A stretch of 55,886 nt of DNA from an uncultured Collinsella sp. GTDB lineage: Bacteria; Actinomycetota; Coriobacteriia; Coriobacteriales; Coriobacteriaceae. Made by a program: the position numbers and the translations under genes. The stretch spans positions 1 through 55,886 of the forward strand of contig UQSB01000006.1 in assembly GCA_900543505.1 (NCBI GenBank). The letters are read 5' to 3'. The notes beneath the pieces are model-generated. The model made no database searches and had not been told where the DNA came from. It saw only the letters and a program-made list of their open reading frames with translations. This document shows, piece by piece, positions 1-8,107 of this stretch (position 1 is the first letter of the stretch; each line of letters starts with the position of its first letter).

Positions 1-50
1 GAGGACGTTTTCAGGGGTCAGCCCGTACGGCCTTCGGGCGAGTGCGTACG

Positions 51-1031
51 CTACTCAGCCATCTGAGCCTGGACGGCGGTGATGGCCACGACACCCACGA
101 TGTCGTCGGCAGAGCAGCCGCGCGACAGGTCGTTGACCGGCTTGGCGATGCCCTGCAGGATGGGGCCGTAGGCGTCGGCACCGGCGAAGCGCTGGACCAG
201 CTTGTAGCCGATGTTGCCGGCCTCGAGGTCGGGGAACACGAGCACGTTGGCCTTACCGGCGACGGAGGAGCCGGGAGCCTTGAGCTGGGCGACGGTGGGG
301 ACGATAGCAGCATCGAGCTGCAGGTCGCCGTCGATGGCGAGCTCGGGTGCCTTCTCCTTGCAGAACTTCACGGCCTCCTGGACCTTCTTGGCGACCTCGC
401 CACCGGCGGAGCCCATGGTGGAGTAGGAGAGCATGGCCACGTGCGGCTCAACATTGCCCATAAAGGTGGACCAGGAGTGGGCCGAGGCGATGGCGATCTC
501 GGAGAGCTCGTCAGAGGACGGGTTGATGTTGAGGCCGCAGTCGGCGAAGATCAGCGTACCGTCGGTGCCGAATTGCGGGGTGTCGGTGCACATCACGAAG
601 AAGGCCGAGACCAGCTTGGTGCCCGGGGCAGTCTTGAGGATCTGCAGCGCGGGGCGCAGGGTGTCGGCGGTGGAGTGGCAGGCACCGGAGACCAGGCCGT
701 CGGCATCGCCCATCTTGACCATCATGGTGCCAAAGTAGGTGGCGTCCATCACCTGGGCACGAGCCTGCTCGATGGTGACGCCCTTCTTGGCGCGGAGCTC
801 GGCAAACTTCTGCGCGTACTCCTCGTGCTTCTCGGCGTTGCGCGGGTCGATGACGGTGGCGCCGGGAACATCGATCTCGTCGGGGTTGCCCAGGATGACG
901 AGCTTTGCCAGGCCCTCCTCGATGATTTTGTTTGCCGCGACGATGGTACGCGGATCCTCGCCCTCGGGCAGGACGATCGTCTTAAGGTCGGCCTTGGCGG
1001 CAGACTTCATACGGTTCAGGAAATCGCTCAT
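51..1031 (-). CDS. pta: Phosphate acetyltransferase
   Basis: Interconverts acetyl-CoA plus phosphate and acetyl phosphate plus CoA, the first half of acetate fermentation with acetate kinase. The 326-residue product has the usual length of the short (catalytic domain only) Pta. It begins with the family's N-terminal stretch (LPEGEDPRT at residues 21-29) and keeps the C-terminal signature FPDLEAGNIGYKLVQR near residue 265, followed by GPILQGIAKPVNDLSRG. The ATG at 1031 is preceded by AAGGAG at good spacing. It is divergent from glf, with a shared promoter region. No ackA is visible; it could lie beyond the left edge. Identification is by family motifs. Confidence 0.96.
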   Translation of the reverse strand: MSDFLNRMKSAAKADLKTIVLPEGEDPRTIVAANKIIEEGLAKLVILGNPDEIDVPGATVIDPRNAEKHEEYAQKFAELRAKKGVTIEQARAQVMDATYFGTMMVKMGDADGLVSGACHSTADTLRPALQILKTAPGTKLVSAFFVMCTDTPQFGTDGTLIFADCGLNINPSSDELSEIAIASAHSWSTFMGNVEPHVAMLSYSTMGSAGGEVAKKVQEAVKFCKEKAPELAIDGDLQLDAAIVPTVAQLKAPGSSVAGKANVLVFPDLEAGNIGYKLVQRFAGADAYGPILQGIAKPVNDLSRGCSADDIVGVVAITAVQAQMAE

Positions 1032-1081
1032 GATACTCCTTACAAGCGTTTCGCTAAGCTCCAGGCCCTCGGCTGTACACG

Positions 1082-1104
1082 AATAAACCCGCTGCTAGCG
1101 GGTT
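1082..1104 (-). promoter_or_regulatory. Hairpin in the pta leader
   Basis: AAACCCGC and GCGGGTTT form an 8-bp stem around a short loop, roughly 55 bases upstream of the pta start on the transcribed strand. It lies between the likely promoter and the start codon, so it could act as a leader attenuator or an mRNA-stabilising structure. Its role is inferred from position only. Confidence 0.4.
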
Positions 1105-1158
1105 TACCTTTCAATAATGTACGCCGCGGTGCTTGAGCTTTCCTTGTGTGGCAAGCTC

Positions 1159-1184
1159 ATTATAGGACGCATTAGCGCTATAAT
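1159..1184. promoter_or_regulatory. Divergent pta/glf promoter pair
   Basis: A TATAAT box at 1179-1184 (plus, toward glf) and another read on the minus strand at 1164-1159 (toward pta) form an inverted repeat: ATTATAG, 12 bases, CTATAAT. Neither has a convincing -35 hexamer at 17 bp. Both fit back-to-back -10 elements whose polymerases would exclude each other. Assignment is from sequence pattern only. Confidence 0.45.
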
Positions 1185-1263
1185 CGCTCTGATAAATATG
1201 TCTCGACGTATGTTCGAGAAAAAGCCCAGTTAAAAAGCGTGTGGCTTTTGACAAGGAGTATCG

Positions 1264-2466
1264 ATGCAGATTACCTCAGGCCTGCCTGAAGGCTTTAATG
1301 CCGGTGCGTACGACATGATCGTTGTCGGCGCCGGTTATGCCGGTGCCGTTTGCGCCCGCCGTCTTGCCGAAACTATCGGCTATCGTGTTGCCGTTTTGGA
1401 GCGTCGCGGCCACATCGCGGGTAATGCCTACGACTGCACTGACGAGGCCGGAATCCTGGTCCACGAGTACGGTCCGCACATCTATCACACTTTTAATGAG
1501 CGCGTCCATAACTTCCTGTCGCGCTTTACCAAGTGGACGGACTACCAGCACAAGGTGCTCGCCAACATCAACGGCACCCTCATGCCCGTACCCTTTAACC
1601 ATGCGAGCCTCAAGCTCGCCTTTGGCGATGAGCGCGGCGAGGAGCTGTACCAAAAGCTCGTGGAGACCTTTGGCAAGGACGTCAAGGTGCCCATTATGGA
1701 GCTGCGCAAGAAGAACGACCCGGATCTTACCGAGGTCGCCGATTATGTCTATGAGAACGTCTTTTTGCATTACACCATGAAGCAGTGGGGCCAGACGCCC
1801 GACCAGATCGACCCCTCGATCACCGGCCGCGTTCCCGTCTTTGTGGGCGATGACGATCGCTACTTCCCGCAGGCTCCTTTCCAGGGCATGCCGCAGGACG
1901 GCTATACCGCGCTGTTCGAGCATATGCTCGATCACGATCTGATCGACGTATTCTGTGACGTAGACGCCCGTGACCTCTTTGAAATCGACGAGACCACCGT
2001 CAAGATCGACGGCAAGGTCTATGGTGGCGAGATCGTCTACACCGGTCCGCTCGACGAGCTGTTCAACCTCGACCTGGGCGCGCTGCCGTACCGCACGCTC
2101 GATATGAAGTTCGAGACGTTCGATATGGATCAGTTCCAGCCCGTGGGCACCGTCAACTACACCACGAGCGAGGACTATACGCGCATTACCGAGTTCAAGA
2201 ACATGACTGGTCAGGTCCTGCCCGGCAAGACCACCATCATGAAGGAGTACTCCAAGGCCTATACGCCTGGCTCGGGCGAGACGCCGTACTACGCCATCCT
2301 GGAGCCCGAGAACCGTGAGCTCTATGAGCGCTACCTTGAGCGCGTCCAGAACCTGACGAACTTCCACCCAGTGGGTCGTCTGGCCGAGTATCGTTACTAC
2401 GATATGGACGCCGTGACCAATTCTGCCCTCGATCTTTCGGATGAGATTATCGCCTGCCATGCATAA
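1264..2466 (+). CDS. glf: UDP-galactopyranose mutase
   Basis: A flavoenzyme that converts UDP-galactopyranose to UDP-galactofuranose, the donor for galactofuranose-containing surface glycans. The 400-residue product has the N-terminal FAD-binding glycine motif (VGAGYAG, residues 21-27) followed by an ExxxxxGG-like turn (LERRGHIAGNAYD). It also has the conserved mutase regions YFPQAPFQGMPQDGYTALFE and TGPLDELF. An AAGGAG site lies 5 bases before the ATG. The stop overlaps the next gene's start by 8 bases (ATGCATAA), so the two are translationally coupled. That pairing suggests the neighbouring glycosyltransferase uses or accompanies Galf in cell-wall polysaccharide synthesis. Confidence 0.95.
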   Translation: MQITSGLPEGFNAGAYDMIVVGAGYAGAVCARRLAETIGYRVAVLERRGHIAGNAYDCTDEAGILVHEYGPHIYHTFNERVHNFLSRFTKWTDYQHKVLANINGTLMPVPFNHASLKLAFGDERGEELYQKLVETFGKDVKVPIMELRKKNDPDLTEVADYVYENVFLHYTMKQWGQTPDQIDPSITGRVPVFVGDDDRYFPQAPFQGMPQDGYTALFEHMLDHDLIDVFCDVDARDLFEIDETTVKIDGKVYGGEIVYTGPLDELFNLDLGALPYRTLDMKFETFDMDQFQPVGTVNYTTSEDYTRITEFKNMTGQVLPGKTTIMKEYSKAYTPGSGETPYYAILEPENRELYERYLERVQNLTNFHPVGRLAEYRYYDMDAVTNSALDLSDEIIACHA

Positions 2467-3490
2467 AGTCATAACATTCGGTATTCCCTCGTATAACGCC
2501 GCCAAGGATATGGACCATTGCATCACCTCCATCTTGGAGGGGAGCAATTACGCCACCGATATCGAGATTATCGTGGTGGACGACGGCTCCAAGGACGAGA
2601 CGGCCGCCAAGGCCGACGAGTGGGAGGCCCGTTATCCTGGAATCATCCGCGCGGTGCACCAGGAGAATGGCGGCCACGGTATCGCCGTCCTCTCGGGCCT
2701 GCGTGAGGCGCATGGTACGTACTATAAGGTCGTTGACTCGGACGACTGGCTCGACGGTGCGGCGCTTTCGACCATGCTGTCGATTCTGCGTGGCTTTGAG
2801 GAGCGCGACCAGCGCGTCGACCTGTTTATCTCGAACTACGTGTACGAGAAGGTTTACGAGGGCACGCATACCGCTATTGGCTACAAGTTTGCCCTGCCGC
2901 GCAAAAAGATTTTCTCTTGGGACCAGATCGGACACTTCCGCCTCGATCAGAACCTGCTTATGCACAGCCTGTGCTATCGCACCGACGTACTGCGCGAGTC
3001 CAATCTGCCTATGCCGGCACACACGTTCTACGTGGATAATATCTACGCATACGTGCCGCTGCCGCGCTGCAAGACCATGTACTACGCCGACATCGACCTC
3101 TATCGCTACTTTATCGGTCGCGAGGGCCAGAGCGTCAATGAGGCCACGATGGTCAAGCGCCTGGGTCAGCAGTTCCGCGTAACGCGCATCATGATGGAAT
3201 CGTTCCACCTGTACCAGGACGTTGAGTCCTCGCGTCTGCGTTCGTACATGATGGGCTACTTCACCATGATGATGGCGATCTGCTCGGTGCTCACCAAGCT
3301 TTCCGAGGAAGATTGTGCCGATGAACGCCTGAAGACGCTATGGAGGGACCTGAAGGAGTACGACGAGCGCATGTATCGTCGTGCTCGCTACGGCGTGGTC
3401 GGCTTCTTTACCAATCTGCGTGGCCGCGCTGGCGACAAAACCACACTCGGCCTATACCGTCTTGCCTCAAAGATCTTCAAATTCAACTAG
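2459..3490 (+). CDS. Family 2 glycosyltransferase
   Basis: A GT-A fold glycosyltransferase of about 343 residues. It opens with the family 2 pattern (TFGIPSYN at residues 6-13), has the nucleotide-binding VVDDGS (39-44) and the metal-binding DSDDW (93-97). The C-terminal half lacks strong membrane helices, so it is probably a peripheral cytoplasmic enzyme. An in-frame ATG 18 bases upstream lies inside glf, but 2459 gives the family N-terminus and the compact ATGCATAA overlap. The acceptor and sugar cannot be read from sequence; coupling to glf makes a galactofuranosyl or galactan-type transferase a reasonable inference. Its last codons reappear in inverted orientation at 3662-3678. Confidence 0.88.
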   Translation: MHKVITFGIPSYNAAKDMDHCITSILEGSNYATDIEIIVVDDGSKDETAAKADEWEARYPGIIRAVHQENGGHGIAVLSGLREAHGTYYKVVDSDDWLDGAALSTMLSILRGFEERDQRVDLFISNYVYEKVYEGTHTAIGYKFALPRKKIFSWDQIGHFRLDQNLLMHSLCYRTDVLRESNLPMPAHTFYVDNIYAYVPLPRCKTMYYADIDLYRYFIGREGQSVNEATMVKRLGQQFRVTRIMMESFHLYQDVESSRLRSYMMGYFTMMMAICSVLTKLSEEDCADERLKTLWRDLKEYDERMYRRARYGVVGFFTNLRGRAGDKTTLGLYRLASKIFKFN

Positions 3491-3522
3491 CTGCTGAGTA
3501 ATCGCTGCTGATAGGTTGACTG

Positions 3523-3632
3523 GGCCCCTTGGCCTTTAGTTTGCTACTGCGAACAGTCCTGCTCGCACGGAAAGCACATTAAGTGCTTTCCGGCTCGTGC
3601 GGAACTTGTATCAAACTAAAGGCCAAGGGGCC
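3523..3632. repeat. Long inverted repeat A (convergent terminator)
   Basis: Two perfect 20-base arms (3523-3542 and 3613-3632) enclose about 70 bases. These hold a second, inner palindrome built on GCACATTAAGTGC. It lies just after the glycosyltransferase stop, so it may act as a bidirectional terminator. The inner core (3556-3605) is nearly the same sequence, in reverse orientation, as the core of repeat B (3762-3812), while the outer arms are unrelated. Confidence 0.8.
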
Positions 3633-3636
3633 TCTG

Positions 3637-3692
3637 CTATAAGTATCGATTCTGGGATTGTTTGAATTTGAAGATCTTGGACGCGCGGTACA
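3637..3692 (-). pseudogene. 3' remnant of a second glycosyltransferase gene
   Basis: On the minus strand this stretch encodes YRASKIFKFK, then seven residues and a stop. That closely matches the last residues of the upstream glycosyltransferase (YRLASKIFKF). Seventeen bases are identical and inverted (3470-3486 against 3662-3678). No start region or other glycosyltransferase sequence remains upstream of it. I read it as the tail of a deleted or rearranged paralogue. A chance extension of the neighbouring inverted repeats is the alternative. Confidence 0.5.
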
Positions 3693-3726
3693 CAGGGGCC
3701 TGGGCTGAAAGGGATCTTGTTGAGTA

Positions 3727-3851
3727 GGTTGCCCGGTGGAGCTTGGTTATGTTTGTCGCGAGTTCCGCACGAGCCGAAGAGCACTTAATGTGCTCTTCGC
3801 GCGAGCCAGGACTGTAGAGCAGCAAACATAACCAAGCCCCACCGGGCAACC
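3727..3851. repeat. Long inverted repeat B
   Basis: Twenty-eight-base arms (3727-3754 and 3824-3851) match with a single mismatch. They enclose a core (3762-3812) with the palindrome GAGCACTTAATGTGCTC. The core is about 90% identical to the reverse complement of the repeat A core. It lies immediately downstream of the P1 peptidase stop (minus strand), so terminator function is likely. Confidence 0.78.
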
Positions 3852-3863
3852 GGTCAGGTTAGG

Positions 3864-4865
3864 CTACTTCGCGGCGCCGGGGATGCCGTGGGAGGTTTTG
3901 GCGGTTTTGGCTCCGTTTACGATGGCGGTCTGTAGGGCCCTTACGGCGAGCATGCCCAGCAGGTCTAGGGGAACGGTGGCGCTTGTCTGAGCGTCTAGTT
4001 TGCCGCTGGCGAGGGTGTAGATGGTGTCGCCGTCGTTGGTGGTGTGCGTGGGGCGGATGGCGTGCGCATAGGCGTCTGCGGCCATTTGGGACACCTTGGT
4101 GGCCTGAGCCTTGGTGAGCTCAACGTTGGTGACGATGCAGCTGATGGTGGTGTTGGTGCGGTCGAGCGGCATTTGCATGGAGCCGGCGGCGGCAAAGGCT
4201 GCGAGCTCCATGTCGACGATTTGGTCGCTATCTGCTGCAGCGCGCATACCAGCGATCCACTCGCCGGTGAAGGGGTCGACGACGTTGCCGCAGGCGTTGA
4301 CCGAAACCACGGCACCCACCTTAACAGGGCCGAGTGCCACGGCGGCAGCGCCCAGGCCGGCCTTCATGCAGGTGGCGGGGCCCATGAGCTTTCCTACGGT
4401 GGCACCCGTGCCGGCACCCACATTACCCTGCTCGAGCGTGGTGGGGGTGTTGTCGAGCGCCTCACGTACGGCGGCGATGCCGGCTTCGATGTCGGGGCGC
4501 ACGGTGGGGTCGCCAAAAGCGAGGTCAAAGATGCAGCTGGAGCACACGATAGGCACCTGCGTGGGGCCGACGGGAAGGCCGATGCCGCGGCTCTCAAGCT
4601 CGCGAGCGACGCCGCTTGCGGCCTCCAGGCCAAAGGCCGATCCGCCCGAAAGGCAGACAGCGTGGACCTTGTCGACGGTGTTTTCGGGTCGCAACAGGTC
4701 GGTTTCGCGCGATGCCGGGGCACCGCCGCGAACGTCAACGCCGCCGGTGGCGCCCTCGGGTGCCACGATTACGGTGCAACCGGTGCCGGCCTCCTCGTCC
4801 GTGTAGTTTCCAAAGCAAAAGCCATCGACATCGCAAACGTCAATGGCCTCAAGCAGTGTATCCAT
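3864..4865 (-). CDS. P1 family peptidase (DmpA/BapA-like aminopeptidase)
   Basis: A 333-residue member of the Ntn-hydrolase-like P1 (S58) family, whose members are self-cleaving aminopeptidases or amidases. Family landmarks are HAVCLSGGSAFGL (68-80), GNVGAGTGATVGK (147-159), VNACGNVVDP (189-198) and NTTI (238-241), the region where the family self-processes to expose the nucleophile. There is no signal peptide, so it is probably cytoplasmic. It follows maf on the same strand, separated by about 100 bases with two hairpins, so it may have its own transcription. Substrate is unknown; beta-peptide, L-amino-acid amide or ester hydrolysis are the known activities. Confidence 0.9.
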   Translation of the reverse strand: MDTLLEAIDVCDVDGFCFGNYTDEEAGTGCTVIVAPEGATGGVDVRGGAPASRETDLLRPENTVDKVHAVCLSGGSAFGLEAASGVARELESRGIGLPVGPTQVPIVCSSCIFDLAFGDPTVRPDIEAGIAAVREALDNTPTTLEQGNVGAGTGATVGKLMGPATCMKAGLGAAAVALGPVKVGAVVSVNACGNVVDPFTGEWIAGMRAAADSDQIVDMELAAFAAAGSMQMPLDRTNTTISCIVTNVELTKAQATKVSQMAADAYAHAIRPTHTTNDGDTIYTLASGKLDAQTSATVPLDLLGMLAVRALQTAIVNGAKTAKTSHGIPGAAK

Positions 4866-4888
4866 GTTTTACTCCTATCGGTTTTCCG

Positions 4889-4905
4889 CCGGGCCTTATG
4901 CCCGG
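4889..4905 (-). promoter_or_regulatory. Hairpin in the P1 peptidase leader
   Basis: CCGGGC and GCCCGG form a 6-bp stem about 25 bases before the peptidase start codon on the transcribed strand. It is short and has no U-tract, so an mRNA structure is more likely than a terminator. Confidence 0.3.
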
Positions 4906-4935
4906 TCGGGATCCGTACGGTACGCCGAAATTGTA

Positions 4936-4958
4936 GGCGCTGGGGGATACCCAGCGCC
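4936..4958 (-). terminator. Hairpin after maf
   Basis: GGCGCTGGG and CCCAGCGCC form a perfect 9-bp stem with a 5-base loop, starting 9 bases after the maf stop on the minus strand. No clear U-run follows, so it may be a leaky terminator before the P1 peptidase gene. Confidence 0.5.
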
Positions 4959-4966
4959 AGATGCAA

Positions 4967-5548
4967 TTACGATAGTTTTTGAATCGCGCGTGCGACGCGA
5001 GCGATGGGCAGGCCCACCACGTTGTAGAAGTCGCCCGAAATATTATGCACGAGCATGCGCCCGCCGACGCCCTGGATGCCGTAGGCGCCGGCCTTGTCCA
5101 TGGGCTCGCCTGAGGCGACGTAGCGCTCAATCTGCTCGTCGGTGAGCTCATAGAACGTCACGTCGGTCACATCGACAAACGACAGGCTCTCGGCGGCGTG
5201 CGGGGCTGTGGCGTCTCCGGCTCTAACGATGCAGACGCCGGTTGCGACCTGATGCGTGCGCCCGGAGAGCTCGTGGAGCATGGTACGGGCTTCGTCCTCG
5301 TTTGCCGGCTTACCCAAAATCTTGCCATCGAAGGTGACGATGGTGTCGGCCGCGATGGTCAGCTCACTGGGATCGGCGTGCTCGGCGGCAACGGCGGCAG
5401 CCTTAGCGCGAGCCAAGCGCTCGACAAGCGTAAGCGGGGCCTCGTCATCAAAAGGAGTCTCGTCGATGTCAGCGGGAATGACGCGGATGTCGTAGCCCGC
5501 TTCGCGCATCAACTCGATGCGGCGCGGTGATTGCGAAGCCAAAATCAT
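4967..5548 (-). CDS. maf: Maf family nucleoside triphosphate pyrophosphatase
   Basis: Hydrolyses non-canonical or modified nucleoside triphosphates to monophosphates. Bacterial Maf proteins act on dTTP/UTP or m7GTP and restrain septation when overproduced. The 193-residue product carries the N-terminal ASQSPRR (4-10), the EEHADPSELTIAADTIV-type middle with its catalytic Asp, and YGIQGVGG near the C-terminus. The start overlaps the stop of the upstream DJ-1 gene in an ATGA arrangement, so the two are coupled. Substrate subclass is not assigned. Confidence 0.94.
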   Translation of the reverse strand: MILASQSPRRIELMREAGYDIRVIPADIDETPFDDEAPLTLVERLARAKAAAVAAEHADPSELTIAADTIVTFDGKILGKPANEDEARTMLHELSGRTHQVATGVCIVRAGDATAPHAAESLSFVDVTDVTFYELTDEQIERYVASGEPMDKAGAYGIQGVGGRMLVHNISGDFYNVVGLPIARVARAIQKLS

Positions 5549-6087
5549 AGCTGAATGCCCTCGGCAACCTTCTCGACAGCCTTGTCTCCAGCGAGCGTAC
5601 GCAGCAGCTCAAGCGCAAAGGGGAGCGACTGGGCCATGCCGCTGGCGGTGATGATGTTGCCGTCGTGCGTGACCTTGTCGCCGGTATAGGCGCCCTCGGG
5701 GAAGCTCTTCTCAAAGCCGGGGAAGCACGTGGCATGGCGTCCCTCGAGCAGGTCAAGCTCGCCCAGGATAAACGGGGCGGCGCAGATGGCGGCAACATGC
5801 TTGGTCGCGGCGAACTCGCAGACTACGTCGCAGACGCGCTGATCGGCGCGCAGGTTGGTGGCGCCGGGCAGACCGCCGGGCAGCACGACGCAGTCGTACT
5901 CGTCAAAGTTAATCTCGTCAAAGAGCGCGTCGCAAGTTACGGGAATCTGCAGCGAGCTTACGACCTCGCGGGTGGGCATGATCGAGACGAGCGTGGCGCG
6001 CACGCCGCCGCGACGCATGACATCGACCATGGTCAGGCATTCAATCGTTTCAAAGCCATCGGCGGCAAGAACGGCAACGCTGGGCAT
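5545..6087 (-). CDS. DJ-1/PfpI family protein (YajL-like)
   Basis: A 180-residue class I glutamine-amidotransferase-fold protein of the DJ-1/ThiJ/PfpI superfamily. The N-terminus reads VAVLAADGFETIECLT, with the family's conserved acidic residue. The nucleophile elbow is AICAAP, with the reactive cysteine. The ATG at 6087 is chosen because GAAAGGA lies just upstream; longer versions would run through that site. Family members act as chaperone or deglycase-like stress proteins; some older annotations call them thiazole-monophosphate biosynthesis proteins without good support. It is coupled to maf. Confidence 0.88.
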   Translation of the reverse strand: MPSVAVLAADGFETIECLTMVDVMRRGGVRATLVSIMPTREVVSSLQIPVTCDALFDEINFDEYDCVVLPGGLPGATNLRADQRVCDVVCEFAATKHVAAICAAPFILGELDLLEGRHATCFPGFEKSFPEGAYTGDKVTHDGNIITASGMAQSLPFALELLRTLAGDKAVEKVAEGIQL

Positions 6088-6293
6088 AAGGGTTCCTTTC
6101 AAAAAACGGCATACAATTAGCCGTCTTATACCCCGAAGACCCCCGCTTGCCACGCACCATTCCCCAATGATTTTGATCCCCGCCCCAGAAAATCATGCAG
6201 GGTGGATGGGTGTTGCGCACTAGGAGGGGCTTGCGGCGCGGCGATAAAATCTCGGCATCCGTCATCTTTCGCAACATGAGGAGCTGATTTGCG

Positions 6294-6605
6294 ATGATTA
6301 GTGTATTCGATCTTCTCGTTTTGCTCGTTGTATTTGGTGGTGTCGCGGCTGTCGCCTTTGCTGTTATCTTGAACAAGGAATCGTCGAACAAGCCTCAGCC
6401 TCCGCAGTCCAATCCATACCAGCAAATGCCTCTGGCGCGGCAAATGCCGCCGACGCATCAGGTTCCGTCGGCACAGCAGGTGTCAACCATGGTCGATGAT
6501 GCTCAGCCAGTTGAGCCCGCTCATTTTTGCGCACAGTGTGGCTCAATGTTGGAAGCAAACGCATCCTTCTGCCAAAACTGCGGCGCTCCCGTCAACCACC
6601 AGTAA
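6294..6605 (+). CDS. Small membrane protein with C-terminal zinc ribbon
   Basis: A 103-residue protein with one N-terminal membrane helix (residues 4-26), a polar Gln/Pro-rich linker, and a C-terminal zinc ribbon (FCAQCG at about 79-84 and FCQNCG at about 93-98). The ribbon resembles the CxxC...CxxC domains at the ends of many Gram-positive membrane proteins. A GAGGAG site lies upstream of the ATG. No function is recognised. It stands alone between genes on the other strand and ends at a long bidirectional hairpin. Confidence 0.75.
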   Translation: MISVFDLLVLLVVFGGVAAVAFAVILNKESSNKPQPPQSNPYQQMPLARQMPPTHQVPSAQQVSTMVDDAQPVEPAHFCAQCGSMLEANASFCQNCGAPVNHQ

Positions 6606-6611
6606 TGAAAT

Positions 6612-6665
6612 GGGCCGGGGGTTCAGCAATCATTCACCACTTGATGATTACTGACCCCCCGGCCC
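6612..6665. terminator. Bidirectional terminator, zinc-ribbon gene / rlmD
   Basis: Twenty-two-base arms (6612-6633 and 6644-6665) differ at only two positions and enclose a 10-base loop. It sits between convergent genes, starting 7 bases after the plus-strand stop and 16 bases from the minus-strand stop. The right side continues into CCTAAAA, which gives a U-rich tail on the minus transcript. Confidence 0.85.
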
Positions 6666-6680
6666 CTAAAACAGATTAGC

Positions 6681-7994
6681 TTAGTTGCGCTTGAGGTGGA
6701 CGACGGTTTCGCAGTGGAAGGTTTGCGGGAATAGGTCGACCGGCGTGATCTTGACGGGGGAGAAGGTGCCCTCCTCGACAAAGCGCTTGAGGTCGCGGAC
6801 CAGAGTTGCCGGGTCGCAGCTCACGTAGGCGACATCGCGGGCGCTCGTGCTCGCGATGAGGTCTATCGCCTCGGGCGCCAATCCTGCGCGCGGCGGATCG
6901 ACCACCAGGACATCGGCGTCCTGGTCGGGGAACTCGCGTACCGCGTCGCCGCCGATGACGTCGACGTTGTCGAGCTTGTTGATCTCGAGGTTGCGACGCA
7001 GGTCGCGCACGGCCGGACCGTAGGCCTCGACGGCGGCAACAAAGTCACAGCGGCGGGCGAGCGGCAGGGTAAAGGTGCCGGCACCGCAGTATAGGTCCAC
7101 GGCCAGCTCGTCTTCCTGCGGGTCGAGGGCGTCCATAACGAGCTCAATCAAAATCTCGGCACCCTTGGTGTTGACCTGGAAAAACGACGGGGCAGATAAG
7201 CGCATCTGGCCTTCGGCGATGTTCTCGGTCCACGAGCCCTCGCCGGCGAGCATCTCGACTTTGGAGACACGGCGGGCTTTCTTTTCGCCCTTGCTCATCA
7301 CACGCACGATGCTCGTGGGATGAGCGGCGTCCGCTAGCACGCGGGAGACCTGCGAGCGCGGAAAAGAGCCTGTGGGCGTCCAGAGTGCGACCTCGAGTGC
7401 CTTGGTGCGGCGCGATGCGCGAATGCCCACGCGTTCGAGGCCCAGGTCATGGCTACCGCTTAGATAGTTGAGCGCGCCGACGACCGATTTGAGCGCCTTC
7501 GGGAAACGCTTATCGAACAGCGGGCACGCATCGACGGTCACGATTTTGCTGGGGTCGACACCGTGCATGCCAAGGCGTACGCGACCGTTGACGACGGTCG
7601 GTTCGAGCTCGATTTTATTGCGGTAGCCCCAGTCGTCCTTGGTGTGGCGGATGGGCTGCACCAGCTCGTCGACTTGCTCAGGGGTGAACTTGCCGATGCG
7701 CTCGAGCGTGGAGCGTAGGTTTTGCTCCTTGGCGGCGAGCTGTGCCGTGCGCGAGAGATTGCCCCATGAGCAGCCGCCGCAGGTGCCCACGAAGGGGCAG
7801 GGAGGCTGAATGCGATCGGGGCTTGGCTCCAGAATCTCGGTGGTGCGGGCGCGCATGAACGACTTGCCGTCCTGCACAACTTCGGCCTCGACGGTGTCGC
7901 CTGCCACGGCGCCCTGCACAAAGACAGCCTTGCCGTTGTCGGCGTGCGCCAGTCCGTCGGCGCCGTAGGTCATCGATTCTATGGTGAGCTTCAT
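6681..7994 (-). CDS. rlmD: 23S rRNA (uracil-5-)-methyltransferase, RlmD/RumA family
   Basis: SAM-dependent C5 methylation of a uridine in 23S rRNA (U1939 or U747 class). The 437-residue product has an N-terminal TRAM-like RNA-binding part (residues 1-55). It has a cysteine cluster for the 4Fe-4S centre (Cys66, Cys72, Cys75), the SAM loop DLYCGAGTFTLPLA and VDPPRAGL, and the nucleophile motif VSCDPATL. The start at 7994 has AGGAA 5 bases upstream; two earlier in-frame ATGs lack a ribosome site. Which uridine is modified cannot be told here; Gram-positive homologues are often named RlmCD. Confidence 0.92.
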   Translation of the reverse strand: MKLTIESMTYGADGLAHADNGKAVFVQGAVAGDTVEAEVVQDGKSFMRARTTEILEPSPDRIQPPCPFVGTCGGCSWGNLSRTAQLAAKEQNLRSTLERIGKFTPEQVDELVQPIRHTKDDWGYRNKIELEPTVVNGRVRLGMHGVDPSKIVTVDACPLFDKRFPKALKSVVGALNYLSGSHDLGLERVGIRASRRTKALEVALWTPTGSFPRSQVSRVLADAAHPTSIVRVMSKGEKKARRVSKVEMLAGEGSWTENIAEGQMRLSAPSFFQVNTKGAEILIELVMDALDPQEDELAVDLYCGAGTFTLPLARRCDFVAAVEAYGPAVRDLRRNLEINKLDNVDVIGGDAVREFPDQDADVLVVDPPRAGLAPEAIDLIASTSARDVAYVSCDPATLVRDLKRFVEEGTFSPVKITPVDLFPQTFHCETVVHLKRN

Positions 7995-8043
7995 ATTCCT
8001 GCCTGTCATTCGCGTTGTTGTCCGCACCATGGTAGCAGGGAAA

Positions 8044-8083
8044 AGCACCCCGCATCCGAGGCTTTCCTCAAATGCGGGGCGCT
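8044..8083 (-). terminator. Terminator of ppk
   Basis: On the minus strand, 24 bases after the ppk stop, a 12-bp stem (arms 8044-8055 and 8072-8083, one wobble pair) is extended by an inner GAGG/CCTC pairing. It is followed by TTTT, a classical intrinsic terminator. Confidence 0.85.
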
Positions 8084-8107
8084 TCTACAAACTGCTTCTA
8101 CAAACGA

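Noticed and set aside
42..1136. Long plus-strand frame across pta
   Set aside because: Antisense shadow of pta; composition is unlike a protein and pta is clear on the minus strand.
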